From Azoarcus sp. L1K30 (GTDB taxonomy: Bacteria > Pseudomonadota > Gammaproteobacteria > Burkholderiales > Rhodocyclaceae): a stretch of 64,000 nucleotides of DNA. The translations under genes and the position numbers were made by a program. Below are positions 10,054 through 19,107 of the stretch, one piece after another. The first letter of the stretch is position 1, and each line of letters begins with the position of its first letter. The stretch is taken from positions 1,380,375-1,444,374 of the forward strand of contig NZ_JAGRRD010000001.1 in NCBI RefSeq assembly GCF_018122735.1. The letters are read 5' to 3'. The notes beneath the pieces were generated by a model. The model had not been told where the DNA came from. It ran no database searches and saw nothing but the letters and a program-made list of their open reading frames with translations.

Positions 10054-10477
10054 GACTGCGGTGCCTTAGCCAGATCTGCAACTGACGCCACTGATCGCCA
10101 CACACATTGGCGCGCACCAACATGACTCGCCACCGCCGGGCCGGGCTCGCCTGTACCGGCGGGATGTCGATCACCAGCCACGCTACACCGGCAAAGGCCA
10201 TCGCGGGCGTCGCCAGTCGAACGGGCACAAGGGCAGACGACGTGCGACCGAGCAGCATGTGACCATCGCCCGCAAGGGCCAGGCAGATGCCCGCTTTCCG
10301 TGCTTCACCGTGCCAACTCTTCCATGCCGAAGCCAGGATCAGCATAGTGCACAGCGCCCGGAGCCAGAACGGCTCGAGCGCGAAGAAAAGCGCCAGCCCT
10401 GCGCTACCATGTAACGCGAGGACTGACGCCTGGACGAATCTCGACACCGACAGGTGCAGTCGCAGGGGAGCGGCCAT
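10028..10477 (-). CDS. YgfX-like (CptA-type) small membrane protein
   Basis: A 149-residue protein with two hydrophobic helices at about residues 17-50 and a C-terminal cytoplasmic part ending [14 protein letters not shown], the hallmark tail of the YgfX family. In E. coli YgfX sits beside nadB and sdhE and is linked to succinate dehydrogenase flavinylation or to toxicity to cell division. Here it lies beside nadB but without sdhE nearby. The ATG at 10477 is 23 bases after fabF in the same direction. The family assignment is reasonable; the function is uncertain. Confidence 0.65.
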   Translation of the reverse strand: MAAPLRLHLSVSRFVQASVLALHGSAGLALFFALEPFWLRALCTMLILASAWKSWHGEARKAGICLALAGDGHMLLGRTSSALVPVRLATPAMAFAGVAWLVIDIPPVQASPARRWRVMLVRANVCGDQWRQLQIWLRHRSLSASVLSA

Positions 10478-10500
10478 CTGTCCCCCGCCGGCGCTGAAAC

Positions 10501-11742
10501 TCAGATCTTCCGGAACACCAGCGTCCCGTTGGTCCCGCCGAAGCCGAAGTTGTTCTTCATCGCCACGTCGATCTTCATTGAGCGCGCTTCGTTCGCACAA
10601 TAATCAAGATCACATTCCGGATCCTGCTCGAAGATGTTGATCGTCGGCGGCGAAATCTGATGATGCACGGCAAGCACGGTAAAGATCGACTCCAGACCGC
10701 CCGCTCCGCCAAGCAGATGCCCAGTCATGGATTTGGTGGAATTCACGACGAGCGACTTTGCTACATCGGCGCCAAAGGCGAGCTTGATCGCATCGGTCTC
10801 GTTCTTGTCACCAAGCGGTGTGGAAGTGCCGTGAGCATTGAGATACTGCACCCCGTCGGCATTGACACCAGCGTTGGTCAAGGCATTAACCATGCTGCGA
10901 CGCGGACCGTCGGTGTCGGGTGCGGTCATGTGATAGGCATCGCCACTCATGCCGAAACCGGCCAGCTCAGCATAGATCCGGGCGCCCCGCTTGACCGCAT
11001 GTTCGTACTCCTCGAGCACCATCACGCCAGCCCCCTCGCCGAGCACGAAACCGTCGCGATCCTTGTCCCACGGGCGACTTGCTGTCGCAGGATCGTCGTT
11101 GCGCGTGGATAGCGCCTTTGCCGAGGCAAAACCACCAACGGCCAGCTCGGTGACCGTCGACTCGGCACCACCACAGACCATCACGTCCGCATCGCCGTAC
11201 TCGATCATCCGCGCGCTCAGACCGATGGCATGCAAACCGGTGGTGCACGCCGTCACCACCGCAATATTGGGCCCCTTCATGCCGAACATGATCGACAGAT
11301 TGCCCGAGATCATATTGATGATCGTCCCGGGGATGAAGAAGGGGGAAATTTTCCTCGGACCACCTGCGACGAAATCGACGTGGGTGTTCTCGATCATTGG
11401 CAAGCCGCCGATTCCGGAGCCAATGTTCACGCCAATGCGCTCGGCATTGGCTTCGGTGACTTCGATGCCGGAATCACGAATCGCCTGGATGCCAGCCGCC
11501 ATGCCGTAGTGGATGAACACATCCATCCGGCGTGCTTCCTTCGCGGACAGGTAGTCGGTGACCTCGAAATTCTTGACCTCACCGGCGATACGCGCGGAAA
11601 AGGTACTTGCATCAAAGCGGGTGATAGGACCGATGCCGCTCTTGCCAGCAATCAGGTTTTCCCATGCTTCGGGAACAGTATTGCCGACCGGCGAGACGAG
11701 TCCCAGACCGGTGACGACGACTCTACGACGCGACACAGGCAT
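10501..11742 (-). CDS. fabF: 3-oxoacyl-[ACP] synthase II
   Basis: Condensing enzyme that elongates acyl-ACP with malonyl-ACP in type II fatty-acid synthesis. The 413-residue product has the nucleophilic Cys in [13 protein letters not shown] (about residue 164), the His of [11 protein letters not shown] and the His of [13 protein letters not shown], which gives the Cys-His-His triad. It is the last gene of the fab operon, separated from acpP by 73 bases holding a terminator-like hairpin. The start at 11742 gives [12 protein letters not shown], as usual. Confidence 0.96.
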   Translation of the reverse strand: MPVSRRRVVVTGLGLVSPVGNTVPEAWENLIAGKSGIGPITRFDASTFSARIAGEVKNFEVTDYLSAKEARRMDVFIHYGMAAGIQAIRDSGIEVTEANAERIGVNIGSGIGGLPMIENTHVDFVAGGPRKISPFFIPGTIINMISGNLSIMFGMKGPNIAVVTACTTGLHAIGLSARMIEYGDADVMVCGGAESTVTELAVGGFASAKALSTRNDDPATASRPWDKDRDGFVLGEGAGVMVLEEYEHAVKRGARIYAELAGFGMSGDAYHMTAPDTDGPRRSMVNALTNAGVNADGVQYLNAHGTSTPLGDKNETDAIKLAFGADVAKSLVVNSTKSMTGHLLGGAGGLESIFTVLAVHHQISPPTINIFEQDPECDLDYCANEARSMKIDVAMKNNFGFGGTNGTLVFRKI

Positions 11743-11768
11743 CTCCGTAAGAAATCAGTGCGGAGGTG

Positions 11769-11804
11769 AAAAATCAAGCCGGACACTGCCTTGGCAGCGT
11801 CCGG
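11769..11804 (-). terminator. Terminator/attenuator between acpP and fabF
   Basis: On the minus strand a 12-bp stem (CCGGACGCTGCC paired with GGCAGTGTCCGG, one G-T wobble, two-base loop) is followed by CTTGATTTTT. It probably ends a share of transcripts after acpP, which would give the abundant carrier protein its own short message. Confidence 0.6.
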
Positions 11805-11815
11805 TGTAGATACGG

Positions 11816-12055
11816 TTACTTCTTGAGGTGGGCGGTGACGTAGTCAATCGCCTGTTGAACGTTTGTGATCTTCTCGGCCTCTTCATCCGGAATCTCGCAT
11901 TCGAACTCTTCTTCCAGCGCCATGACCAGTTCCACGGTGTCCAGCGAATCCGCGCCCAGATCATCCACGAACGAAGATTCGTTCTTGATCTCCGATTCGT
12001 TTACGCCAAGTTGCTCAGCAACGATCTTTCTTACGCGTTGTTCGATGTTCTCCAT
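11816..12055 (-). CDS. acpP: Acyl carrier protein
   Basis: A 79-residue acidic protein carrying growing fatty acids on phosphopantetheine. The attachment Ser lies in [13 protein letters not shown] (Ser37). The ATG at 12055 is preceded by AAGGAG at good spacing. A hairpin lies downstream (11769-11804) and a likely promoter upstream (about 12106), suggesting independent control within the fab cluster. Confidence 0.97.
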   Translation of the reverse strand: MENIEQRVRKIVAEQLGVNESEIKNESSFVDDLGADSLDTVELVMALEEEFECEIPDEEAEKITNVQQAIDYVTAHLKK

Positions 12056-12105
12056 GAACATACTCCTTCCCTGAAAGTGCAGGTGTGTTAGAAAAAAACC
12101 TGTGT

Positions 12106-12117
12106 ATTCTACCAAAA
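12106..12117 (-). promoter_or_regulatory. Possible extended -10 promoter for acpP
   Basis: On the minus strand TTTTGGTAGAAT lies about 50 bases before the acpP ATG; TAGAAT matches the sigma-70 -10 in 4 of 6 positions. No clear -35 hexamer is seen at 17 bases. This is suggested mainly by the strong need for separate acpP expression. Confidence 0.35.
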
Positions 12118-12146
12118 AGGAACGCTTCCGCTATCGCGGCAAACGT

Positions 12147-12896
12147 TCACGACATATACATTCCGCCATTGACATGAAGGGTCGTGCCGGTAATGTAAGC
12201 TGCCGAGGGCGACGCCAGGAACGCAACCGCACCGGCGATCTCTTCTGGCCTGCCAAGACGCCCGAGTGCGATGTTTCCGAGCAGCGCATCGCGTGCCGCA
12301 TCGGGCAGCGCCTTCGTCATGTCGGTATCGATGAATCCCGGTGCAACGCAATTCACTGTAATGTTGCGGCTACCCAGCTCGCGGGCGAGTGCGCGACTCA
12401 TCCCGGCTACGCCCGCCTTCGCTGCGGCGTAGTTGGCCTGACCCGGATTCCCGGCACTGGCCACCACCGAAGTGATGTTGATGATGCGTCCGGTGCGCGC
12501 CTTCATCATCCCCTTCATGACCAGGCGTGACATGCGAAAGACGGCCTTGAGATTGGTGTCGATCACCGCATCCCACTCCTCGTCCTTCATGCGCATCGAC
12601 AGATTGTCACGTGTAATGCCGGCGTTATTCACCAGGATGCCGACAGCACCGAAGCGCTTTTCGATCTCACCGATGACGCCCTCGCATGCAGCCGCATCGG
12701 TGACATTCAGCTCCAGACCCGCGCCCTTGATGCCCACCTGCGCGAGCGCAGCCTCGATTTCGGCCGCACCGGCGGCACTGGTTGCCGTTCCGATGACGGT
12801 TGCGCCCAAACGCCCGAGTTCAATCGCCACCGCGCGTCCAATCCCGCGCGACGCACCGCTGACGAGAGCTACCTGTCCTTCAAGAGAAAAACTCAT
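12147..12896 (-). CDS. fabG: 3-oxoacyl-[ACP] reductase
   Basis: NADPH-dependent short-chain dehydrogenase reducing beta-ketoacyl-ACP. The 249-residue product has the cofactor loop GASRGIGRA (residues 14-22), NNAG near residue 90 and the Ser-Tyr-Lys active site (ITSVVA, then NYAAAKAG). The ATG at 12896 overlaps the fabD stop by 4 bases, so the two are coupled. It is in the standard position between fabD and acpP. Confidence 0.96.
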   Translation of the reverse strand: MSFSLEGQVALVSGASRGIGRAVAIELGRLGATVIGTATSAAGAAEIEAALAQVGIKGAGLELNVTDAAACEGVIGEIEKRFGAVGILVNNAGITRDNLSMRMKDEEWDAVIDTNLKAVFRMSRLVMKGMMKARTGRIINITSVVASAGNPGQANYAAAKAGVAGMSRALARELGSRNITVNCVAPGFIDTDMTKALPDAARDALLGNIALGRLGRPEEIAGAVAFLASPSAAYITGTTLHVNGGMYMS

Positions 12897-13828
12897 GCCG
12901 ACCTCACTGTTGCCACCATCTGTTCAAGGCTCGCAGCATCATGCACCGAACCGCCTTCGACTTCCTTGGCAATGCGCTTGGTCATACCGGCGAGGACCTT
13001 TCCCGGTCCGCACTCGATGATGTGCGTCATGCCGCGGGAAGCCATGACCTGAATCGTCTCGATCCACCTGACGGGCGAAAAAGCCTGACGAATCAAGGCA
13101 TCACGAATCTGATCGGGTTCGCGACACACGGCGACATCTACATTATTGAGGACATCGATTGACGGCACCATGACATTGACCGCACGCAAACGCTCCGCGA
13201 GACGCTCGGCCGCAGGCCCCATCAATGCACAATGGAACGGCGCCGACACGGGCAACAGCATTGCGCGCTTGGCACCGCGACCCTTTGCTGCCTCGATGGC
13301 GCGTTCCACCGCAGCCTTGGCGCCAGCAATCACGATCTGACCCGGTGCATTGAGGTTCGCCGCCTCGACGACCTCCCCTTGCGCGGCTTCCGCACAGGCT
13401 TCGCGCACCGCATCAACCTCGAGCCCGAGCAATGCAGCCATTGCGCCGTCGCCAGCTGGAACGGCCTCCTGCATGGCTTGCGCACGAAAGCGTACCAACG
13501 GCACAGCATCGGCAAAGGCCAGCGCCCCCGCGGCCACGAGTGCCGAATACTCGCCCAGGCTATGGCCAGCCACCATCGACGGGCTCGCCCCGCCGGCCTC
13601 AAGCCATGCGCGATAGGCTGCAACGCCCGCGGTCAGCATCAGCGGCTGGGTATTGACAGTCAACGCCAGTCGTTCAGCAGGGCCGTCACACACCATCTGC
13701 CACACATCCTCGCCCAGGGCTTCAGAGGCTTCCGCGAAAGTGTCGCGAATGACCGCAGACTCGCCATAAGCGGACATCATTCCGACCGATTGCGAACCCT
13801 GGCCAGGAAAAACCAGTGCAAATGCCAT
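12893..13828 (-). CDS. fabD: Malonyl-CoA:ACP transacylase
   Basis: Transfers malonyl from CoA to ACP. The 311-residue product starts with FVFPGQGSQ-type FPGQGSQSVGM and has the catalytic Ser in GHSLGEYSALVAAG (about residue 93) and the His of VSAPFHCALM (about 202). It lies 26 bases after fabH and overlaps fabG. All signature residues are in place. Confidence 0.96.
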   Translation of the reverse strand: MAFALVFPGQGSQSVGMMSAYGESAVIRDTFAEASEALGEDVWQMVCDGPAERLALTVNTQPLMLTAGVAAYRAWLEAGGASPSMVAGHSLGEYSALVAAGALAFADAVPLVRFRAQAMQEAVPAGDGAMAALLGLEVDAVREACAEAAQGEVVEAANLNAPGQIVIAGAKAAVERAIEAAKGRGAKRAMLLPVSAPFHCALMGPAAERLAERLRAVNVMVPSIDVLNNVDVAVCREPDQIRDALIRQAFSPVRWIETIQVMASRGMTHIIECGPGKVLAGMTKRIAKEVEGGSVHDAASLEQMVATVRSA

Positions 13829-13854
13829 CGTATCTCCAGTAGAAATGGGAAGAT

Positions 13855-14820
13855 TCAGAATTCGATCAGGGCCGCGCCCCAGGTGAACCCGCCACCGACG
13901 CCCTCGATCACGATGCGGTGTCCGCGCTGGATGCGACCGTCGCGCACCGCGAGATCGAGCGCCAGCGGAATCGAGGCCGCCGACGTATTGCCATGCTTCT
14001 CGACCGTGGTAATCACCTTGTCCATGGGCATGCCGAGTCGCTTCGCCGTCGCCTGGATGATGCGGATATTAGCCTGGTGCGGAATGAGCCAGTCGACGCT
14101 GGCAGCTTCGACACCGGCGCTGTCGAGCACCTCGTTCGCAACGTCGCCGAGCACCTTGACGGCGAACTTGAATACAGCTTGACCATCCATGCGCAGGAAC
14201 GGGTCGCCGATCACCTGACCGGAAGCCACCCCGCCCGGAACACAGAGAATCGGATGATGACTGCCATCGGCATGCAATGCGGTGGCAATGATACCCGGCG
14301 TCTCCGACGCCTCGATGACCACCGCACCGGCACCGTCACCAAAAAGCACGCAGGTACCACGATCGGACCAGTCGAGAATGCGCGAGAACACCTCGGCCCC
14401 GACGACCAGCGCCCGCTTGTTGGCTCCCGAGCGGATGAACTTCTCCGCCACCGTCAGCGCGTAGACAAAACCGCTGCAAACCGCCTGAACATCGAACGCT
14501 GCGCCACCATTGCGAATCCCAAGCTTGGATTGCAACAGCGCAGCCGTACTCGGAAAGATGTAGTCCGGGGTCGATGTTGCGACGATGATGAGATCGATAT
14601 CCCCTGCCTCGCATCCGGCTGATTCGATGGCGCGCTGGGCGGCGATCAACGCCAGGTCGCTCGCGCCGGTTTCGGCCGACGCCAGGTGGCGGAAACGGAT
14701 GCCCGTGCGCGTCGCAACCCATTCATCAGAGGTATCGATACCGCGCTGCACGAGATCGTGATTGCTGACGGGCTCACCCGGCAGATAGCTCCCGGTTCCG
14801 GCGATCCTTGCGTGAATCAT
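13855..14820 (-). CDS. fabH: 3-oxoacyl-[ACP] synthase III
   Basis: Starts fatty-acid synthesis by condensing acetyl-CoA with malonyl-ACP. The 321-residue product has the catalytic Cys115 ([12 protein letters not shown]), His in IPHQANIRI and Asn in [10 protein letters not shown]. The ATG at 14820 overlaps the plsX stop by 4 bases (ATGA). The order plsX-fabH-fabD-fabG-acpP-fabF is the common proteobacterial one. Confidence 0.96.
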   Translation of the reverse strand: MIHARIAGTGSYLPGEPVSNHDLVQRGIDTSDEWVATRTGIRFRHLASAETGASDLALIAAQRAIESAGCEAGDIDLIIVATSTPDYIFPSTAALLQSKLGIRNGGAAFDVQAVCSGFVYALTVAEKFIRSGANKRALVVGAEVFSRILDWSDRGTCVLFGDGAGAVVIEASETPGIIATALHADGSHHPILCVPGGVASGQVIGDPFLRMDGQAVFKFAVKVLGDVANEVLDSAGVEAASVDWLIPHQANIRIIQATAKRLGMPMDKVITTVEKHGNTSAASIPLALDLAVRDGRIQRGHRIVIEGVGGGFTWGAALIEF

Positions 14821-15833
14821 GCTGCTGCCTCGTTCAAGCTTGCCATTTTTTCGGTAATCCGCTCGATCAGTCGATTTCCTGCCGCATCGGCTGCACGCGC
14901 GATGGCTTGCTCGAAGGCGAATCCATCTGCGGAGCCATGACTCTTGACCACAACACCGCGCAAGCCCAGCAGTACTGCACCATTGTATCGACGGTGATCC
15001 ACACGATGTTTGAACTGCTTGAGGACCGGCAGCGCCACAAGCGCCATCAGGCGAGTCAGAATGTTGCGCCTGAACGACTGGCGCAGGAAGGTCGACAGCA
15101 TCTGCGCCAGACCCTCGGATGTTTTCAGCGCGACGTTGCCGACGAAGCCATCACAGACGATGACATCGGCTGAACCCATGTAAATGTCGTTGCCCTCGAC
15201 GTTGCCGCAGAAATTCAATCCGCTGGCACGTAGCAACTCCCCCGCCTGCTTCACCACCTCGTTGCCCTTGATCGCCTCTTCGCCGATATTGAGCAGGCCA
15301 ACCTTGGGTCGATCGATATGATCCACTGCGGCCACCAGCATGGAGCCCATGATGCCGAACTGAAGCAGATGCTCCGCGGTGCAGTCGACATTCGCCCCCA
15401 GGTCCAGCACGTGAGTGTGACCCTTCAGCGCCGGCAGAATCGAGCAGATGGCGGGACGGTCAATGCCGGGCAAGGTCTTCAGAACGAAGCGGGAGATCGC
15501 CATCAGCGCCCCGGTATTGCCCGCAGAGATCGCAGCGGCGGCTTCTCCGGCCTTGACCAGATCGATCGCCACGCGCATGGACGAATCTTTCTTGGTACGC
15601 ATGGCAATGGCTGGCGGATCGTCCATGCCGACGACTTCGGATGCGTGGAGAACACGGATTCGGGGACCGAACGTCGCCAGCGCGTCGCCGAGCAGCGGCG
15701 TCAGCGACGCTTCGCGCCCGACCAGGATTGCGCTCACGGCAGGATGGCTGCGCAGAAACGCCAGCGCAGCGGGCACGGTCACGACCGGACCGTGATCGCC
15801 ACCCATGCAGTCAATTGCAACGGTGACACCCAT
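14817..15833 (-). CDS. plsX: Phosphate acyltransferase PlsX
   Basis: Makes acyl-phosphate from acyl-ACP for phospholipid synthesis, linking fatty-acid production to PlsY. The 338-residue product begins [14 protein letters not shown] and keeps the family segments [10 protein letters not shown] and [15 protein letters not shown]. It lies 91 bases after rpmF, and that gap holds a terminator-like hairpin, so plsX may be reached only by read-through or from a promoter I cannot identify. Confidence 0.96.
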   Translation of the reverse strand: MGVTVAIDCMGGDHGPVVTVPAALAFLRSHPAVSAILVGREASLTPLLGDALATFGPRIRVLHASEVVGMDDPPAIAMRTKKDSSMRVAIDLVKAGEAAAAISAGNTGALMAISRFVLKTLPGIDRPAICSILPALKGHTHVLDLGANVDCTAEHLLQFGIMGSMLVAAVDHIDRPKVGLLNIGEEAIKGNEVVKQAGELLRASGLNFCGNVEGNDIYMGSADVIVCDGFVGNVALKTSEGLAQMLSTFLRQSFRRNILTRLMALVALPVLKQFKHRVDHRRYNGAVLLGLRGVVVKSHGSADGFAFEQAIARAADAAGNRLIERITEKMASLNEAAA

Positions 15834-15864
15834 CGGCTTCTCGCGTGAATCGAAATAAGGAGAT

Positions 15865-15902
15865 AAAAAAAGCGGCGTGGGCGCCTCGCGCCCAGCACCG
15901 CC
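15865..15902 (-). terminator. Terminator-like hairpin between rpmF and plsX
   Basis: On the minus strand a GC-rich imperfect stem, whose core is TGGGCGC loop GAG GCGCCCA, is followed by seven T residues. It resembles a rho-independent terminator and would separate yceD-rpmF from the lipid genes. Confidence 0.7.
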
Positions 15903-15924
15903 TTCAGCGTGTCAGGATAAGGAC

Positions 15925-16104
15925 TTATTCGCCCTTGACCTTGAGCACCTTCTTGCCGCGATAGAAGCCGTTCGGGCTGATGTGGTGGCGCAGGTGAGCT
16001 TCACCGGTGGTCGCCTCGACAGCCAGAGCCGGCGCGGTCAGGAAATCGTGTGCACGATGCATGCCACGCTTGGAGGGGGACTTCTTGTTCTGCTGGACTG
16101 CCAT
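15925..16104 (-). CDS. rpmF: 50S ribosomal protein L32
   Basis: A 59-residue basic ribosomal protein beginning [20 protein letters not shown] and ending KKVLKVKGE. It is the non-zinc form: the CxxC pairs found in some L32 paralogs are absent ([11 protein letters not shown] in their place). It lies 27 bases after yceD in the conserved yceD-rpmF-plsX order. Confidence 0.96.
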   Translation of the reverse strand: MAVQQNKKSPSKRGMHRAHDFLTAPALAVEATTGEAHLRHHISPNGFYRGKKVLKVKGE

Positions 16105-16131
16105 GAAAAACTCCTAATACAAAAACATTAC

Positions 16132-16647
16132 CTAGCTTGCATTGCCCTTGGCCTTGAGGGCCGACAGCACCGCAAAAGGCGATTCCTTTACAGCCCCGCC
16201 CTCAGGGCGAGACGGTTCACATTCATCATGGCGAGGCGCAAGCGGCAGAGCGAGAATGATCTCGTCCTCCAGAAGCGACAACACGTCGAGATCACCATCA
16301 ACCTCGATCGCGTCGACTTCGTCGTCTTCCAGCTCTTCCTCGGGGATTTCCTGCCCCGATCGAACCGGTTGCAACGCATTGCTGACCGCCAGATCCCAAC
16401 CAAGCCCACCGAGGCAACGCTGACAACGCAACATCAGACGTCCGTCAATGCTCAGGGTCAACCGCGGCCTGCGCATTGCATCGAGATCACCTTCGATCCG
16501 GTATGTCAGCACGCCCGCGGGTTCGGCAAGAAGATCAGACAACCGTTCGAAAACAGCCACCTTCACTTCGCCGGACAGCGTGCGCTGCTCATACGCGAAC
16601 TTGAATACGTCCGCGATGTACCCGAGTTTTGCGTCTTGGTTGGACAT
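16132..16647 (-). CDS. yceD: YceD/DUF177 protein, 23S rRNA accumulation factor
   Basis: A 171-residue acidic protein of the DUF177 family, in which a CQRC pair (about residues 76-79) marks a probable metal site. Family members in bacteria and plants are needed for 23S rRNA accumulation. It precedes rpmF as usual. A strong sigma-70-like promoter (16657-16686) ends only about ten bases before the ATG at 16647 and no Shine-Dalgarno is visible, so the message may be nearly leaderless. Confidence 0.88.
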   Translation of the reverse strand: MSNQDAKLGYIADVFKFAYEQRTLSGEVKVAVFERLSDLLAEPAGVLTYRIEGDLDAMRRPRLTLSIDGRLMLRCQRCLGGLGWDLAVSNALQPVRSGQEIPEEELEDDEVDAIEVDGDLDVLSLLEDEIILALPLAPRHDECEPSRPEGGAVKESPFAVLSALKAKGNAS

Positions 16648-16656
16648 AAGCCCAGC

Positions 16657-16686
16657 ATGATATTATTTTTTGCCAGCCCCTGTCAA
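16657..16686 (-). promoter_or_regulatory. Sigma-70-like promoter for yceD-rpmF(-plsX-fab)
   Basis: On the minus strand TTGACA (16681-16686, perfect) is followed after 18 bases by TATCAT (16657-16662, 5 of 6). An overlapping TAATAT at 15-base spacing is the alternative -10. The predicted transcription start is within about 3-6 bases of the yceD ATG. Confidence 0.6.
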
Positions 16687-16736
16687 AGCCCATCAATGCG
16701 CGCATGCGGAGAATATCCCGCACGGCCGATCAAGCC

Positions 16737-17312
16737 ATGAAAATCGTACTCGCCTCCACCTCCCCCTACCGCAAGCAATTGCTCGAGCGCTTTCAACTCG
16801 ACTTCGATACCGCCCGCCCGGAGACCGACGAAACGGCGCATCCCGATGAAGCGCCAGCTGCCCTTGCCGAAAGGCTCGCCACCGAGAAGGCACTCGCAGT
16901 AGCGAGAACGACGGATGACGCCCTGGTCATCGGCAGCGATCAGGTTGCGTGCATCGGCTCGGAAATCTTCGGCAAACCAGGCACCGTCGAGCGCGCCATC
17001 GCCCAACTTCACCGTCTCAGCGGCGAGGAGGTCATCTTTCATACGGCCGTTGCGGTAATCAACAGCAGCACGGCGCATGTGCAGTGCGAGAACGTCATGA
17101 CCCGTGTGCGCTTTCGCGTGCTCGGCGACGCGGAGATTCGCCGCTATGTCGCCACCGAACGCCCGCTCGACTGTGCCGGTAGCGCCAAGTCGGAAGGACT
17201 CGGCATCACCCTGCTGCAGGCCCTCTCCGGCGACGACCCGACCGCACTGATCGGACTGCCACTCATTGCCCTGGCACGCATGTTGCGCGCCGAAGGTGTT
17301 CAGCTGCCATGA
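16737..17312 (+). CDS. Maf-family nucleotide pyrophosphatase (YceF type)
   Basis: A 191-residue Maf/HAM1-like house-cleaning enzyme that hydrolyses modified nucleoside triphosphates; YceF-type members act on 7-methyl-GTP. The N-terminal LASTSPYRKQLLERF and the ETDETAHPDE motif are diagnostic, and GSDQVACIG holds the conserved acidic residue. The start is the ATG at 16737. It is divergent from yceD, as in many proteobacteria where yceF, yceD and rpmF are neighbours, and overlaps the next gene by 4 bases. Confidence 0.9.
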   Translation: MKIVLASTSPYRKQLLERFQLDFDTARPETDETAHPDEAPAALAERLATEKALAVARTTDDALVIGSDQVACIGSEIFGKPGTVERAIAQLHRLSGEEVIFHTAVAVINSSTAHVQCENVMTRVRFRVLGDAEIRRYVATERPLDCAGSAKSEGLGITLLQALSGDDPTALIGLPLIALARMLRAEGVQLP

Positions 17313-18037
17313 CAGCACCCGCACGCGGCACCCTGTTCCTCGTCCCGGTCAGCCTCGGCGAGGCGCCATGGCACACTTTCCTTCCGGCAGCTGCCCAGCA
17401 CTGCGCCGCGGGGCTGAAGCACTTCGTGGTTGAAAACGCCCGTGCAGCGCGCGCCCATCTCAAGCAGATCGATTTTCCCGGGGTGTTGCGCGACACGGAC
17501 ATCCGCGAACTGCCTCCGCGGGCGGACGACAGCGCACTTGACGCCCTTCTCGCCCCCGCGATGCAGGGTGGCGACGTCGGCCTGATGTCGGATGCGGGCT
17601 GCCCCGCCGTGGCCGACCCCGGCGCCCGCCTCGTCGCCCGGGCCCATCAGCTCGGCATCCGTGTCGTACCGCTGGTGGGCCCCTCCTCCATTCTGCTCGG
17701 CCTGATGGGCTCGGGGCTCAATGGTCAGAGCTTCGCCTTTCACGGCTACCTTCCCGTTGCCGAAAATGCGCGCGACCTGCGCCTGCGCGAACTGGAAGAG
17801 GAATCACGGCGAATCGGCCGCACCCAGATCTTCATCGAAACCCCCTACCGCAACGACCGCATGTTCGAAGCGCTGCTCAAGGTCTGCAACGGCGACACCC
17901 GTCTGTGCATCGCCTGCGACCTGGCCACCGAAAGCCAGCTGCTGCTGACCCGAAGCATCGCCGCCTGGCGCAAGGACGAACCGCCATACATCGCGAAACG
18001 GCCCACAATCTTCTTGCTCCTCGCGGGCGCACACTGA
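17309..18037 (+). CDS. RsmI-like SAM-dependent methyltransferase
   Basis: A 242-residue tetrapyrrole-methylase-fold protein related to 16S rRNA methyltransferase RsmI. Visible are TLFLVPVSLG at the N-terminus, GLMSDAGCPAVADPG (SAM-binding loop, about residues 90-104) and VVPLVGPSSILLGLMGSG. It differs from true RsmI in length and N-terminal sequence, so it is probably the paralog often found beside Maf; its substrate is unknown. It is coupled to maf by a 4-base overlap. Confidence 0.78.
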   Translation: MTAPARGTLFLVPVSLGEAPWHTFLPAAAQHCAAGLKHFVVENARAARAHLKQIDFPGVLRDTDIRELPPRADDSALDALLAPAMQGGDVGLMSDAGCPAVADPGARLVARAHQLGIRVVPLVGPSSILLGLMGSGLNGQSFAFHGYLPVAENARDLRLRELEEESRRIGRTQIFIETPYRNDRMFEALLKVCNGDTRLCIACDLATESQLLLTRSIAAWRKDEPPYIAKRPTIFLLLAGAH

Positions 18038-18112
18038 AAGGCGCAAGTCGGGGCTGCGGCGACCTGCGAGCCGCGACAGGCGTCCGGCGCATGCCGTGCC
18101 GCACGGACGATC

Positions 18113-18472
18113 CTAGCCGCCACCTTCCGTCACGAGGTAAACGGCACCATGCTCCTCGACGACGCTGAGCGCCCGCAGCGCACCGCCCTTGCACGGCCCC
18201 ATGACGCAGCGGCCGTTGCGCGGGTCGTAATGTGCGCCATGGACTGCGCAGACGAGCAGATGCCCGGTCAGATCGAAGAATTTCCCCGGCATCCAGTCAA
18301 GCTCAACCGGAACATGCGCGCATCGGTTCAGATAGGCGTGAAGCCGGCCACCATAGCGCACCACAAAGGCGGCACCACCGTGAAGGTCGTCACCGGGCAC
18401 ATTGAAGCGGACGCCATCGCCGGCTTCAACAACCTCGACGCTGCGGCAGATCAGATGTTTTTGCGCAGCCAT
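18113..18472 (-). CDS. Rieske [2Fe-2S] ferredoxin-like protein
   Basis: A 119-residue Rieske-domain protein with the ligands Cys-X-His (NRCAHVPVELDW, about 51-54) and Cys-X2-His (LLVCAVHGAHYDP, about 74-77). Stand-alone Rieske proteins act in electron transfer; the partner is unknown. It overlaps the upstream HAD phosphatase gene by 22 bases, an unusually long overlap, and belongs to the rluC-HAD-Rieske transcript. Confidence 0.85.
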   Translation of the reverse strand: MAAQKHLICRSVEVVEAGDGVRFNVPGDDLHGGAAFVVRYGGRLHAYLNRCAHVPVELDWMPGKFFDLTGHLLVCAVHGAHYDPRNGRCVMGPCKGGALRALSVVEEHGAVYLVTEGGG

Positions 18473-19107
18473 GCATCGAGCTCGGCAGGGGTCGCCACGC
18501 AGGCCACCGGTGTTTCGGCCAGCAGCGCCTCGACCGGATGCGCACCGAAGCTCACCGCAAGGCCTGCAGCACCCGCGTTTTTTGCCATCTGGAGATCATG
18601 CGTGGTATCGCCGATCATCAGCGTACGCGACGGCGGCACATCGAACTCCTCCATCAACTGCTCGAGCATCGCCGGATGCGGCTTGGAGAAGCACTCGTCG
18701 GCACAGCGCGTGCTATTGAAGAACCGGCCCAGCCCGGAGTGCGCAAGTGCACGATTCAAACCAACCCGGCTCTTGCCCGTCGCCACTGCCAGATAGCGCC
18801 CCTGCCCTACGAGCCATTCGATGGTGCCGGCCACGCCGGGAAACAACGTGAGCTCGTGGTCGGCCGCGAGGTAGTGGTGCCGGTAGCGTTCGACCATTCT
18901 CGGATACTGATCCTCGGACAGGGCAGGCACGGCATGACGCAGCGCATCGCCGAGACCGAGGCCAATCACATAGCGGGCGCGCTCCTCGCTAGGCTCGGGT
19001 AGACCGAGGTCGCGACAGGCAGCCAGGATCGAACGCACGATGGCCGCAGCCGAATCGAGAATAGTGCCATCCCAGTCAAATACGATCAGATCAAAACGCT
19101 CAGCCAT
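18451..19107 (-). CDS. HAD-superfamily phosphatase (Gph-like)
   Basis: A 218-residue haloacid-dehalogenase hydrolase with the nucleophile motif DWDGTILDS (residues 9-17), motif II ATGKS, the Lys of SKPHPAML and motif III GDTTHDLQMA. It resembles phosphoglycolate phosphatases and other HAD-IA members; the exact substrate cannot be told. The ATG at 19107 overlaps the rluC stop by 8 bases, which supports co-translation with rluC. Confidence 0.85.
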   Translation of the reverse strand: MAERFDLIVFDWDGTILDSAAAIVRSILAACRDLGLPEPSEERARYVIGLGLGDALRHAVPALSEDQYPRMVERYRHHYLAADHELTLFPGVAGTIEWLVGQGRYLAVATGKSRVGLNRALAHSGLGRFFNSTRCADECFSKPHPAMLEQLMEEFDVPPSRTLMIGDTTHDLQMAKNAGAAGLAVSFGAHPVEALLAETPVACVATPAELDAWLRKNI

